In this document: positions 1-8,168 of the stretch, piece after piece
Numbering within the stretch: the first letter of the stretch is position 1
Layout of the letters: each line of letters opens with the position of its first letter
Assembly: GCA_903944895.1 (NCBI GenBank)
Contig: CAJATL010000266.1
Span: 1-39,549 of the forward strand
Direction of reading: 5' to 3'
Length of the DNA: 39,549 bases
Source: an uncultured Bacteroidota bacterium
GTDB lineage: Bacteria; Bacteroidota; Bacteroidia; Bacteroidales; 4484-276
Position numbers and translations under genes: made by a program
Notes under the pieces: generated by a model
Told to the model about the DNA's origin: nothing
Databases searched by the model: none
What the model saw: only the letters and a program-made list of their open reading frames with translations

Positions 1-91
1 AATTACTTTAAGAATTTATAATAAAAAGGATTGGACAGGCATTGATCGTTTGCTTTTCATCATTGTTTTTAGTTAGCACAAGAAATCTCTG

Positions 92-99
92 TATTTTTG
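92..99 (+). promoter_or_regulatory. Candidate -7 promoter element for the DUF202-like gene
   Basis: TATTTTTG fits the Bacteroidota -7 consensus TAnnTTTG and lies 25 bases before the start codon at 125. No convincing -33 TTG at the usual 19-21 base spacing was found, so the assignment rests on the -7 box and its position only. Confidence 0.35.
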
Positions 100-124
100 G
101 AAATATTTAATATTCTAATCAACG

Positions 125-457
125 ATGAAAACCAATCATAATCCCGAACCTGATCAAATTATTCTCAACGAGGTTCAACTGCTTCTCGCCGAAAAACGAA
201 CCTCCCTATCTGTCCTGCGGACCGGCCTTGCGGTAATCACCATCACCATTTCGGTGCTCAGTGTGCTGATTGCCACATCAGGTTTTTACGATTTTTCAAA
301 GGTGCTTTATCTGCTGCTTCCACTCATGCTGATTTTACTCATCCTGCTAATTTTGGGAGCTTATCTCGTCATCCGCAGTTTTCGTAAAATCAGGCATTTC
401 GACCGCACAATCGAGGAGCTCAAAAAGAAGCACAGCATTCTCTCAAAAATTATCTGA
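125..457 (+). CDS. Small inner-membrane protein, DUF202-like
   Basis: The product is 110 residues. Residues 21-35 contain LLLAEKRTSLSVLRTGLA, which matches the LAxxRTxLAxxRTGLA signature of the DUF202/YidH family. Two hydrophobic segments follow, about 35-52 and 60-84, and the C-terminus is basic and charged (residues 86-107), so the topology is probably two membrane spans with both ends in the cytoplasm. The family has no settled biochemical role. It is separated from sufB by about 175 bases with a separate promoter motif, so it is probably not part of the suf operon. The start is supported by a -7-like box 25 bases upstream. The family call is from the motif alone. Confidence 0.7.
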   Translation: MKTNHNPEPDQIILNEVQLLLAEKRTSLSVLRTGLAVITITISVLSVLIATSGFYDFSKVLYLLLPLMLILLILLILGAYLVIRSFRKIRHFDRTIEELKKKHSILSKII

Positions 458-579
458 GTTTTGTTTTCCGGATAAAAACCTGATTTTTTGCAATTTAAAT
501 CCAAACTATTTAATTATCATTTCACTGAACCATTCCATTAACGAAATGTTTATTCGGTACTTAAAAGACTTAAATAAAT

Positions 580-587
580 TACTTTTG
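580..587 (+). promoter_or_regulatory. Candidate -7 promoter element for sufBCD
   Basis: TACTTTTG matches TAnnTTTG and is followed by CACCC, a common Bacteroidota initiation context. It sits 46 bases before the sufB start at 634. The same TTACTTTTGC core recurs before the gene at 18344. The -33 element is weak. Confidence 0.5.
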
Positions 588-633
588 CACCCCGGCTAAA
601 TTTTGAATTCCGGCGTTAAATTTTATTTTTTTT

Positions 634-2082
634 ATGGAAAAAGACGGAAACACAATACTCGACGAAGTTACCAAAAGCGAATATAAATACGGGTTTTACA
701 CAGATATCGAGATGGACATGGCCCCCAAAGGCCTCAACGAAGATATTATCCGCTTTATCTCAGCTAAAAAAAACGAGCCCGACTGGATGCTCGAATTCCG
801 GCTCAAGGCTTACCGCTACTGGCTCACAATAAAAGAACCAAACTGGGCGCACCTTCACCATCCGGCCATCAATTACAACGAGATCATTTTTTATGCGGCA
901 CCAAAAAAGAAAAAACAACTGGCCGGCCTCGATGAAGTTGACCCCGAATTGCTCGATACTTTTAAAAAACTCGGCATCTCCCTCGAGGAGCAAAAACGCC
1001 TTTCAGGCGTGGCCGTTGACGCAGTAATTGACAGCGTTTCGGTGAAAACCACTTTTACAGATACGCTGAGCAAACTCGGTATTATTTTTTGTTCGTTTTC
1101 CGAGGCAGTTCAAAATCATCCCGACCTTGTAAAACAATACATTGGCTCGGTGGTTCCTTACACCGACAACTATTTTGCGGCACTCAATTCGGCAGTTTTC
1201 ACGGATGGCTCATTTTGTTACATCCCAAAAGGCGTGCGCTGTCCGGTCGAATTATCAACCTATTTCAGGATAAACGCAGCTAACACCGGTCAGTTTGAAC
1301 GCACACTCATTGTTGGCGACGAAGGCAGCTATGTGAGCTACATGGAAGGCTGCACGGCGCCTCAGCGCGACGAAAACCAACTGCACGCCGCCATTGTGGA
1401 AATTGTGGCCATGAAAGATGCCGAAATCAAATATTCGACCGTACAGAACTGGTATCCCGGAAATGCCAAAGGCGAAGGCGGGATTTATAATTTCGTCACC
1501 AAGCGCGGGATGTGCCGCGGCGCTGCTTCCAAAATTTCCTGGACACAGGTTGAAACGGGTTCGGCCATCACCTGGAAATATCCAAGCTGCATCCTCATGG
1601 GCGACCATTCGGTGGGCGAATTTTACTCGGTGGCCGTCACCAATAATTATCAGCAAGCCGACACCGGCTCTAAAATGATCCATCTCGGCAAAAACACCAA
1701 GAGCACCATCATCTCCAAAGGAATTTCGGCAGGTCACAGCAGCAACAGCTATCGCGGTTTGGTAAGAATGACAAGGCGTGCCGAAAATTCGCGGAACTTT
1801 TCGCAATGCGATTCGCTGCTTTTGGGCGACAAATGCGGGGCACATACTTTTCCGTACATCCAAACCGAAAATAAATCATCCATTGTTGAGCATGAAGCAA
1901 CCACTTCCAAAATTTCGGACGACCAGTTGTTTTACTGCCAGCAGCGCGGCATCAGCGCCGAAAGTGCTATCGGCCTCATCGTAAACGGCTATGCCAAGGA
2001 AGTTTTAAAACAGTTGCCAATGGAATTTGCCGTTGAAGCACAGAAGTTGCTTTCGATAAGTTTGGAAGGAAGTGTTGGGTAG
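634..2082 (+). CDS. sufB: Fe-S cluster assembly protein SufB
   Basis: The product is 482 residues, normal for SufB, the scaffold subunit of the cytosolic SufBCD complex on which Fe-S clusters are built. The C-terminal beta-helix core is well conserved: [17 protein letters not shown], the [20 protein letters not shown] block, and [11 protein letters not shown] with Cys401, which corresponds to the essential cluster/persulfide-accepting cysteine known in E. coli SufB (Cys405). The end of the protein ([16 protein letters not shown]) is the typical SufB/SufD dimer region. It is the first gene of sufB-sufC-sufD, and a TACTTTTG promoter box lies upstream. A 138-bp inverted-repeat element separates it from sufC, unusual inside an operon. 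No cysteine desulfurase (sufS), sufE/sufU or SUF regulator lies in this window, so these are presumably encoded elsewhere. Confidence 0.97.
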   Translation: MEKDGNTILDEVTKSEYKYGFYTDIEMDMAPKGLNEDIIRFISAKKNEPDWMLEFRLKAYRYWLTIKEPNWAHLHHPAINYNEIIFYAAPKKKKQLAGLDEVDPELLDTFKKLGISLEEQKRLSGVAVDAVIDSVSVKTTFTDTLSKLGIIFCSFSEAVQNHPDLVKQYIGSVVPYTDNYFAALNSAVFTDGSFCYIPKGVRCPVELSTYFRINAANTGQFERTLIVGDEGSYVSYMEGCTAPQRDENQLHAAIVEIVAMKDAEIKYSTVQNWYPGNAKGEGGIYNFVTKRGMCRGAASKISWTQVETGSAITWKYPSCILMGDHSVGEFYSVAVTNNYQQADTGSKMIHLGKNTKSTIISKGISAGHSSNSYRGLVRMTRRAENSRNFSQCDSLLLGDKCGAHTFPYIQTENKSSIVEHEATTSKISDDQLFYCQQRGISAESAIGLIVNGYAKEVLKQLPMEFAVEAQKLLSISLEGSVG

Positions 2083-2087
2083 TTTTA

Positions 2088-2225
2088 ACCACGGAGGCAC
2101 GGAGAACACAGAGAAAGATTTTAGACAACAGAGAAAGAAAAATAAACACGGAGACACGGAGAACACAGAGAAACACAGAGAATACCTTAAAAAATAAACC
2201 TCCGTGTTCTCCGTGTCTCCGTGGT
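2088..2225. repeat. Inverted-repeat element of the ACGGAG/ACACAGAG type between sufB and sufC
   Basis: The left arm (2088-2113, starting ACCACGGAGGCACGGAGAA) is nearly the reverse complement of the right arm (2199-2225, ending GTGTCTCCGTGGT), with about two mismatches over 26 bases. Between the arms is a further partial copy of the left-arm motif (2145-2180) and an A-rich spacer. Transcribed RNA could fold into a long hairpin. The left arm begins five bases after the sufB stop codon, and the element ends 16 bases before sufC. Similar GGAGACACGGAGAACACAGAG tracts are familiar in intergenic DNA of many environmental bacteria, but I know of no settled function. A minus-strand open frame across it (1976-2251) is a by-product of the repeat. 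Confidence 0.85.
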
Positions 2226-2241
2226 AAAATAAAAACGAAAT

Positions 2242-2991
2242 ATGTTATCAATAAAGAATTTGCATGTCGCCATTAACGGGCGGGAAATTATAAAAGGCCT
2301 GGATCTCGAAATTCATGCCGGCGAAGTTCACGCTATCATGGGACCTAACGGAACCGGAAAATCAACACTTGCGGGCGTTATCGCCGGAAGGGAAGGAATT
2401 TACGATATTACCGAAGGCGAAATCACCTACAAAGGCAAAAACCTGCTGGATCTTCCCATCGAAGACCGGGCCCGTGAAGGGATTTTTCTCGGTTTCCAAT
2501 ATCCTGTCGAAATTCCTGGCGTAAGCATCACCAATTTTATGCGCACCGCCGTTAACGAAATCAGGCAGTATAAAGGCTTGCCACAGATTTCGGCTGGCGA
2601 TTTTCTAAAAAAAATGGAAGAAGCTAAAAAACTGGTCGGCATCCAGTCGAAACTCACGAACCGCTCGGTTAACGAAGGTTTTTCGGGTGGTGAAAAGAAG
2701 AAAAATGAGATTTTCCAGATGGCAATGCTCCAACCCGAACTCGCCATTTTGGATGAAACCGATTCAGGCCTCGACATTGACGCATTGAAAATCGTTGCCA
2801 ACGGCGTTACCGCCCTCCGGAGCGATGAAAACGCAACCATCGTCATCACACATTACCAGCGTTTGCTCGATTTTATCGTCCCCGATTTTGTCCACGTTCT
2901 TTTTGAAGGGAAAATCGTTAAAACCGGCGGTAAAGAACTAGCCCTCGAATTAGAAGCAAAAGGCTACGACTGGTTAAAATCAGAGGTTTAA
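2242..2991 (+). CDS. sufC: Fe-S assembly ATPase SufC
   Basis: SufC is the 249-residue ABC-type ATPase that drives conformational change in SufBCD. Walker A is GPNGTGKST at residues 34-42. A Q-loop lies in GFQYPVEIPGV, and the signature is FSGGEKKKNE, the SufC variant of LSGGQ. Walker B is LAILDETDSGLD and the H-loop is ITHYQR. Length is typical. The start codon follows the inverted-repeat element by 16 bases with no strong Shine-Dalgarno sequence, common in this phylum. sufD begins five bases after the stop, so sufC and sufD are almost certainly co-transcribed and translationally close. Confidence 0.97.
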   Translation: MLSIKNLHVAINGREIIKGLDLEIHAGEVHAIMGPNGTGKSTLAGVIAGREGIYDITEGEITYKGKNLLDLPIEDRAREGIFLGFQYPVEIPGVSITNFMRTAVNEIRQYKGLPQISAGDFLKKMEEAKKLVGIQSKLTNRSVNEGFSGGEKKKNEIFQMAMLQPELAILDETDSGLDIDALKIVANGVTALRSDENATIVITHYQRLLDFIVPDFVHVLFEGKIVKTGGKELALELEAKGYDWLKSEV

Positions 2992-2996
2992 CAATT

Positions 2997-4412
2997 ATGG
3001 AAATACTCACAAAAGATTTTTCGCTCGCCGCTCAGATGGTGAAATTGTTTGACGACAACCACGATCTGATTTTTAAATCTGATACTCCGGAAATAACTGA
3101 TCGTCGCAAAATAGCGCTGGAAGTCTTTAAAAGGCTCGGTTTCCCGGATAATAAAGATGAGAAATGGCGCAATACCGACCTCAAAAAATCGCTTCAGGCC
3201 GAATACAACTATTATTTTGAGCCGACTTTTCAAAAGGGAATCGACCTTGCCAGGATTTTCCAGTGCAACATTCCGCATCTCGAAACCGACATGATTTCAC
3301 AACTTAATGGTTGGTTTATTTCGGAAAACGGTGGTATAAAAAAACATGCCGATGGCGTGATTGTTGGCAGCCTGGCCGTGGCACAAAAAGAATTTCCTGA
3401 TCTTTTCGACCAGCATTTTGGCCGTTATGCCGACAACGAAAAAAGTGGTTTTGTAGCTTTGAATAACGCCTTTGCCTGCGATGGTGTTTTTATTTATGTG
3501 CCGGATAATGTGCAGGTTAAAATGCCAATTCAGATTGTGAACATCATCCATCACGACCAGAATATTTTTGTACAAAATCACAATCTCGTCATATTAGGAA
3601 AAAACAGTCAGCTTCAACTGGTTCAGTGCGACGATTCGGTCGATCATCAGCGCAGCCTCATCAACACAGTTACCGAGGTTTTTATCGGCGAAAATGCTTC
3701 ACTGGATCATTACAAACTTCAGAATAAAAACGACGTCGCCACGCTTATCAACTCATTGTTTTTCCACCAGGAACGGGATTCACGGCTTTCGACAAACTGC
3801 ATCACCCTCAATGGCGGCATTATCCGTAACGAAAATTATGTGCGGATGAACGGCGAAAACTGCGAAGCCAACATTTTGGGCGTTTATCTTGTTGACAAAT
3901 TCCAGCATGTGGATAACCAGGTTTTTGTGGATCATGCCTTCCCAAACTGCCAGAGCAGCGAGCTTTTTAAAGGAATTGTTGACGACAGTGCACGCGCGGT
4001 TTTCAACGGGCATATTCTGGTAAGACCGGATGCCCAGAAAACCAACGCCTATCAAAACAACAAAAATATTCTGCTCACCGACAAAGCCACGGTAAATTCG
4101 CAACCATTTTTGGAAATTTATGCCGATGATGTAAAATGCAGTCATGGCGCAACGGTAGGCCAGCTCGACGAAACCGCCATGTTTTACCTGCGCTCGCGAG
4201 GCATCAGCATCGAAAATTCGAGGATGCTTTTGATGTATGCTTTTGCCGCCGAAATCATCAACCACATCAAGATTGAGCCACTCAAAATCCGCATTGACGA
4301 TATGGTTAAAAAACGTCTTCGCGGCGAACTTTCGGTTTGTGAGCAATGCGTTTTACATTGCAGCACCATGGAAAAACCTATAAATTTTGAGATTGATCTG
4401 AGTAAGATTTGA
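2997..4412 (+). CDS. sufD: Fe-S cluster assembly protein SufD
   Basis: SufD is the 471-residue partner of SufB in the SufBCD scaffold complex. The C-terminal half carries the conserved block KCSHGATVGQLDETAMFYLR, with Cys381 and His383 in the positions of E. coli SufD Cys358/His360; the histidine is known to matter for iron entry and cluster formation. The N-terminal region (about 1-120) has the WRNTDLKKSL motif usual in SufD. The gene follows sufC by five bases and ends the recognisable suf cluster. The C-terminus has an extra CEQCVLHC cysteine cluster (about residues 446-453), whose role is unknown. The next gene is convergent, with a short repeat/palindrome tract between them. Confidence 0.95.
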   Translation: MEILTKDFSLAAQMVKLFDDNHDLIFKSDTPEITDRRKIALEVFKRLGFPDNKDEKWRNTDLKKSLQAEYNYYFEPTFQKGIDLARIFQCNIPHLETDMISQLNGWFISENGGIKKHADGVIVGSLAVAQKEFPDLFDQHFGRYADNEKSGFVALNNAFACDGVFIYVPDNVQVKMPIQIVNIIHHDQNIFVQNHNLVILGKNSQLQLVQCDDSVDHQRSLINTVTEVFIGENASLDHYKLQNKNDVATLINSLFFHQERDSRLSTNCITLNGGIIRNENYVRMNGENCEANILGVYLVDKFQHVDNQVFVDHAFPNCQSSELFKGIVDDSARAVFNGHILVRPDAQKTNAYQNNKNILLTDKATVNSQPFLEIYADDVKCSHGATVGQLDETAMFYLRSRGISIENSRMLLMYAFAAEIINHIKIEPLKIRIDDMVKKRLRGELSVCEQCVLHCSTMEKPINFEIDLSKI

Positions 4413-4432
4413 TAGCGGGGCACCAACGAATC

Positions 4433-4493
4433 AAAAATCCCAAATCCCAAATCTCAAGTCACAAAGGGCAGAGCGCTCTGCGGTAAGCGCTTA
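4433..4493. repeat. Degenerate heptamer repeats followed by two palindromes
   Basis: This short tract lies between the convergent sufD and FAD-dehydrogenase genes. It begins with about five degenerate copies of AATCCCA (period 7). These are followed by the perfect palindromes GCAGAGCGCTCTGC (4468-4481) and TAAGCGCTTA (4484-4493). The region could form imperfect hairpins and may help end transcription from both sides, but there is no clear T-tract. The 9-mer GCAGAGCGC recurs at 20215-20223 in the repeat-rich gap downstream of mnmA's start. Confidence 0.5.
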
Positions 4494-4507
4494 GCGACTT
4501 TCATAAA

Positions 4508-5758
4508 TCATAAATCCTTCAAAATATCCTCCCCCATGATGTATCCGTGGGCTGTGGCATAAATAATCGAGCGGGTAAATCCAGAGCAATCGCCAATGAA
4601 TTTCAGGTTATTGAATTCCCCGTTGTTGAGTGCATTTGAGTAAAACTTGATTTCTGGCGCATAAACCAGGTTGTCGGGATGAGCAACGCCAGGAACAACC
4701 AAATCCAGGTTTTCGACAAAATCGATGATGCTTTCGATGATGCGGCGCGGATACGCCAGGTTGATATCACCGAGGATATATTTTTTCTCATCCAGAGTCG
4801 GCTTTACACGGTAAAGGTTTTTGGTGCGTTTCGAATCCTTAAAATGGCTGTAGGTCTGTAAAATCACTCTTTTCCCGCCAAGCATGTTCGATAGTTGGGC
4901 AATGTTTGCGCCGTAACCGATCGGATCGTTGAATGGTTCGGTTAACTGCACGGTTGTAAGAATGGCGAAATTGGTGTTCTTGCTTTTCTCTTTGATTTTA
5001 GCATGGCCGTTCACCGTCGTAAAATCACCATAATTTTCGGTTACAACATAGCCCGAAGGATTGTTGCAGAAAGTACGGACCATGTAGCCGGTTTTACTTT
5101 TGTACTTCACTTTAAATTCGTACATCTCACGGTTGAGGTCTTCAACAATGTGGTTGGGCAATTCAAAACGGATGCCGATGTCAACTTTGGTGCTGTCGAG
5201 CACGATTTGCGGGTACTTTTTGATGATGGCTTTGATGAGCGCGTGGCCGCTTCGCCCGACTGCAATATAAACTTTGTCAAATGCCCCGTCGTAGTCGAGT
5301 GTCACGTTTTCGCCTTCAATATTTACCTGGCTAACCGGACTTTCGAAATGAAAATGGATATTGGGCAGAGATCTGTATTCCTCGTAAATATTAAAAAGAA
5401 TCTGCTTTAGCTGGTCGGTGCCGAGGTGGTAAAAGTCGGAATGGATGGGCAGGAAACCTTTGCTGTAGAATTGTTTATAATAATCCATGTTCGAAAAAGA
5501 GCTGCCCGTTTCATAATTTCCATTGCCGGTTTTTGCAATCCAGAAATCAACCAACTGCTTCTGGAGATCGAGGTCGATGTCGAGGTCGCCGCCCATTTCT
5601 TTCGAGACAAACAGTTTTCCGTCGGCGCGGATTCCCGAAATACTCGACGAATAAATGTCTTTGCTTTTTTCAAAAACATGGATTTCGATGTCAGAGTTTT
5701 TAACCCGTTCGATAAAACCTATCGCCGCCGCGCCAAATCCGATAATTGCGATTTTCAT
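4508..5758 (-). CDS. FAD-dependent dehydrogenase, COG2509-like
   Basis: The product is 416 residues. The N-terminus IAIIGFGAAAIGF is a Rossmann dinucleotide-binding start (GxGxxA variant) suited to FAD. VYIAVGRSGHALI in the middle is the second conserved flavoprotein strand. The block VRTFCNNPSGYVV resembles the FCxxPxGxVV signature of uncharacterised FAD-dependent dehydrogenases (COG2509). The C-terminal FIGDCSGFTRSIIYATAHGYIMG is the FAD-contacting end typical of this fold. Substrate is unknown. It is convergent with sufD and divergent from the toxin-antitoxin pair, and looks monocistronic. No signal peptide or membrane segment is visible, so it is probably cytoplasmic. Confidence 0.8.
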   Translation of the reverse strand: MKIAIIGFGAAAIGFIERVKNSDIEIHVFEKSKDIYSSSISGIRADGKLFVSKEMGGDLDIDLDLQKQLVDFWIAKTGNGNYETGSSFSNMDYYKQFYSKGFLPIHSDFYHLGTDQLKQILFNIYEEYRSLPNIHFHFESPVSQVNIEGENVTLDYDGAFDKVYIAVGRSGHALIKAIIKKYPQIVLDSTKVDIGIRFELPNHIVEDLNREMYEFKVKYKSKTGYMVRTFCNNPSGYVVTENYGDFTTVNGHAKIKEKSKNTNFAILTTVQLTEPFNDPIGYGANIAQLSNMLGGKRVILQTYSHFKDSKRTKNLYRVKPTLDEKKYILGDINLAYPRRIIESIIDFVENLDLVVPGVAHPDNLVYAPEIKFYSNALNNGEFNNLKFIGDCSGFTRSIIYATAHGYIMGEDILKDL

Positions 5759-5871
5759 AAAAGTGGAATGATTTTTTCTTCCTGAAAATCAACAAAACTA
5801 ATCCATTTCTCCTAATTTTGAAAAGTTTTCATAAAATCAAAATTAGCATTTAGGCTCATGCAAATATTTTG

Positions 5872-5879
5872 TATTTTTG
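5872..5879 (+). promoter_or_regulatory. Candidate -7 element for the toxin-antitoxin pair
   Basis: TATTTTTG matches TAnnTTTG and ends 26 bases before the ATG at 5906. It favours that start over the in-frame upstream ATG at 5858, which would lie before the promoter box. Confidence 0.35.
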
Positions 5880-5905
5880 ATTCATCAATTTCAAATCAAA
5901 TATTT

Positions 5906-6151
5906 ATGATTACTTTAGAGCAGAGGAAATATAATTTTATCGAAAAATACATCAAATTGAAGAACCTGAAAACAATTGAGAAGTTAGAAAAGATTATTGA
6001 TGACAACATTATTTATGAAGAAGTTACCATGAATGACGAAATGACAAATGCCATTAATGAGGGAATTTCTTCACTTGAGGCGGGGAAAGGAATATTTCAT
6101 GATGAAGTCATTTCGGAGATTAGAAAAAAATATCCTACCTTGAAGTTTTAA
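5906..6151 (+). CDS. Putative antitoxin of a type II toxin-antitoxin pair
   Basis: The product is 81 residues, predicted helical and strongly charged (MITLEQRKYNFIEKYIKLKN start). It immediately precedes a ParE/RelE-like toxin gene, with two bases between stop and start. Small size, order and tight spacing are typical of an antitoxin that binds its own promoter and neutralises the toxin. No recognisable DNA-binding fold can be named from sequence. An in-frame ATG at 5858 would add 16 residues, but the -7-like box at 5872 argues for the 5906 start. The pair is visibly more AT-rich than the flanking genes, which suits recent acquisition. Role is inferred mainly from context. Confidence 0.65.
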   Translation: MITLEQRKYNFIEKYIKLKNLKTIEKLEKIIDDNIIYEEVTMNDEMTNAINEGISSLEAGKGIFHDEVISEIRKKYPTLKF

Positions 6152-6153
6152 CC

Positions 6154-6456
6154 ATGCGAAAAATCATTTGGTCTCCGGAGGCAAGAGCTGATTTTGAAAA
6201 CAACATTGATTATTTGCTTCAGGAATGGACTGATAAAGAAGCACAGCAATTTATAGATGATGTATTTGAAGTTTTATCCTTGTTGCAAAAAAGCAATGTC
6301 GAATTTAAATTAATTGGTTTTAAAGATATTAGAGCAGTTACGGTCTGTCAGCAAATAAGCCTTCTTTACAGGTTAACTCAAAATAATGAAGTTGAATTGG
6401 TGCGTTTTTGGGATGATAGACAAAACCCTGAAAAGCTAAAAAAATCTTTAAAATAG
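6154..6456 (+). CDS. ParE/RelE-family toxin
   Basis: The product is 100 residues with the ParE/RelE layout: an opening strand and helix (IIWSPEARADFENNIDYL), a second helix with EAQQFIDDVFEVLSLLQK, a central GFKDIRAVTVCQQISLLYRL segment, and a closing strand VELVRFWDDRQNP. In the family the opening WSPEAxxD and the closing VELxRxxDxRxxP are typical. Such toxins act either on gyrase (ParE) or as ribosome-dependent mRNA endonucleases (RelE); sequence alone does not decide which. It follows the antitoxin by two bases. Downstream it converges on the T9SS-exported gene ending at 6482, leaving only 25 bases. Confidence 0.82.
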   Translation: MRKIIWSPEARADFENNIDYLLQEWTDKEAQQFIDDVFEVLSLLQKSNVEFKLIGFKDIRAVTVCQQISLLYRLTQNNEVELVRFWDDRQNPEKLKKSLK

Positions 6457-6481
6457 GGTTCAAGAAAATTTGCTACAATAG

Positions 6482-7891
6482 CTATCTCACCCTGATTACC
6501 TTCACAAAAGAATAGCTTCCATCGAAATTAAATCTGATCAGGCATGGGCCGGTAAAACCATTTCCGGAAAGGTCGAACTGTTTTGAAAAGCTTCCACCAT
6601 CACATTTTTCTGAACATAAATTTTCGAGCAGACGGCCATGAATATCCACGAGGTCAATAACCAAAGAAACTGGTTTTTCGATATCAAAACTGATGGTAAA
6701 TTTATCAATGAAAGGATTTGGCGATACAACAAGATTTTTAATCAGGCCAATTTCTTGTTCTTCAATGCCTCCCCAGGTGATGGGCGTTTTCGAATAAAAA
6801 GTCTGCCATGAATTGTTAACAAAAGATTCCCAGGTAAGATAAAACATAAAAGTGTTTGGGCTGGCATATTCGCCAATAAAAAACTGCGGATTCCTGCAAT
6901 CGGCGCCCATGTTGGAAAAATTGTAATAGGTATTAATGTCATAATCCAGGTTAAGAAATACTTCATTAAAACCATTGTGTTTTTTGATGTACGCCTGAAA
7001 AAAGTTGCCATCCATTGCACCTGAACTTTTTACACCATAACCAATATCGCAAACATCAAAATCGAAAGGAATATCTTGTGAAACATCAGGAATAACAAAG
7101 GAAAATGAAGAATTATCCGGAAAACAATCCATCATGAACCAATTTGTATCTTCCTTAAAAGTCCATTGCAAATGCTGATAATTGTAGGTGGTATTTCTGA
7201 GTGCTTCTATTTGTACCGCAGTATCAATATTAACCGGCTCCGACCAGCCTGCACCCAATGATATCGAATATTTTACAACATCATAAAACCCCATGTTTTT
7301 AATCCAGTACAACGAGTTGTAAAACTCAAAAACAACCGGACTTGAACAGCCTGATGAATCGACGGTGATAATATTGGAAACCGTAAAATGGTAATCGTTT
7401 TGAACAAGGTCGGCCACTTTGAGCGTTTCATCTTCGAGCCAGGCAAATTTTCGTGGCCAGGAATTTTCGATATATTGAAAACCATGATCATTTGCCAGAC
7501 TTGTAGTAAGCGGCTGCATTTCGGTAATTGGATTCCACGATCCATCAACCGGAATTAAATAAATGTCGGTGTTGCCGTTTATGTTTGCTTCAAAAAAAAC
7601 AAGATTATTTGGGTAACCACCGTGAATAAAGGGCTTGGTGTATTTAACCCCGGGAGTACACAAAAGGCAAATGGGTTCGGTAATTCCGGTTATTTGATAA
7701 TAAATGGCTGTTGTGGCCGTATCAACCTCGTGTTCCCAGGCCAATACTCCACCGCTAATAAAAACATTGGTGCTGTTTTCCTGAGATGGAATTAACTGAT
7801 GGTTTGGCCACCACCAGTAAAGATTTTGCGCATTTAACGAAATGGGCAAACTAAAAAAGAATACCAAAAAAACAGTCAAAACAATTTTCAT
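6482..7891 (-). CDS. Secreted protein with T9SS type A C-terminal sorting domain
   Basis: The product is 469 residues from the chosen ATG at 7891. It begins with a signal peptide (KIVLTVFLVFFFSLPISLNA) and ends with a type IX sorting domain from about residue 385: KNLVVSPNPFIDKFTISF, a middle LVDIHGRLLENL strand, and a basic tail KVIRVR. Such domains direct passage through the outer membrane and surface attachment or release. The intervening body is beta-rich and aromatic-rich with no catalytic motif I recognise; it may be a propeller-like fold. An in-frame ATG at 7930 lies upstream of a TACCTTTG promoter box at 7911-7918, so it is rejected. It is probably monocistronic. Confidence 0.85.
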   Translation of the reverse strand: MKIVLTVFLVFFFSLPISLNAQNLYWWWPNHQLIPSQENSTNVFISGGVLAWEHEVDTATTAIYYQITGITEPICLLCTPGVKYTKPFIHGGYPNNLVFFEANINGNTDIYLIPVDGSWNPITEMQPLTTSLANDHGFQYIENSWPRKFAWLEDETLKVADLVQNDYHFTVSNIITVDSSGCSSPVVFEFYNSLYWIKNMGFYDVVKYSISLGAGWSEPVNIDTAVQIEALRNTTYNYQHLQWTFKEDTNWFMMDCFPDNSSFSFVIPDVSQDIPFDFDVCDIGYGVKSSGAMDGNFFQAYIKKHNGFNEVFLNLDYDINTYYNFSNMGADCRNPQFFIGEYASPNTFMFYLTWESFVNNSWQTFYSKTPITWGGIEEQEIGLIKNLVVSPNPFIDKFTISFDIEKPVSLVIDLVDIHGRLLENLCSEKCDGGSFSKQFDLSGNGFTGPCLIRFNFDGSYSFVKVIRVR

Positions 7892-7910
7892 TACAGGGCT
7901 GATTAAGCAG

Positions 7911-7918
7911 CAAAGGTA
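7911..7918 (-). promoter_or_regulatory. -7 promoter element for the T9SS protein at 6482-7891
   Basis: Read on the minus strand it is TACCTTTG followed by CTGC, a very good match to TAnnTTTG. It lies 19 bases upstream of the ATG at 7891 and predicts a very short leader. The -33 TTG is not clear. Confidence 0.55.
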
Positions 7919-8168
7919 ATTCAAAATCATGGAATCGGAGTTTGAAAAGTTGCTTTTTGCAGTAAAGAGATTTGATGTGAAAAATACTACTTAGAATGTG
8001 GTTAATAAACATCAATCGCTTCAGGTTTTTTTAATACAATAGACTCTTTAATATCTGAATACCTGGGTATTGCTTCAATCTGTCCGGATTATGGATTAAT
8101 CCACAAGAATGAGATGAGCCTTTTTGTTTAATAGCTGATTTTCAAATAGGCGTATCCGTGCTTAAACC

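Noticed and set aside
1255-1863. Minus-strand open frame of 202 codons inside sufB
   Set aside because: It lies fully antisense to a strongly conserved gene and its product has no family features; a shadow of sufB codon usage.
1976-2251. Minus-strand open frame across the inverted repeat (RRHGEHGG-type peptide)
   Set aside because: The peptide is a translation of the repeated DNA motif; such frames are common spurious calls.
3780-4346. Minus-strand frame of 188 codons in sufD
   Set aside because: Antisense to SufD, with no homology-like motif.
7919-8168. Gap with palindrome TGGATTAATCCA (8092-8103), considered as an operator or terminator
   Set aside because: There is no T-tract, no promoter association and no second copy; too little to support a feature.
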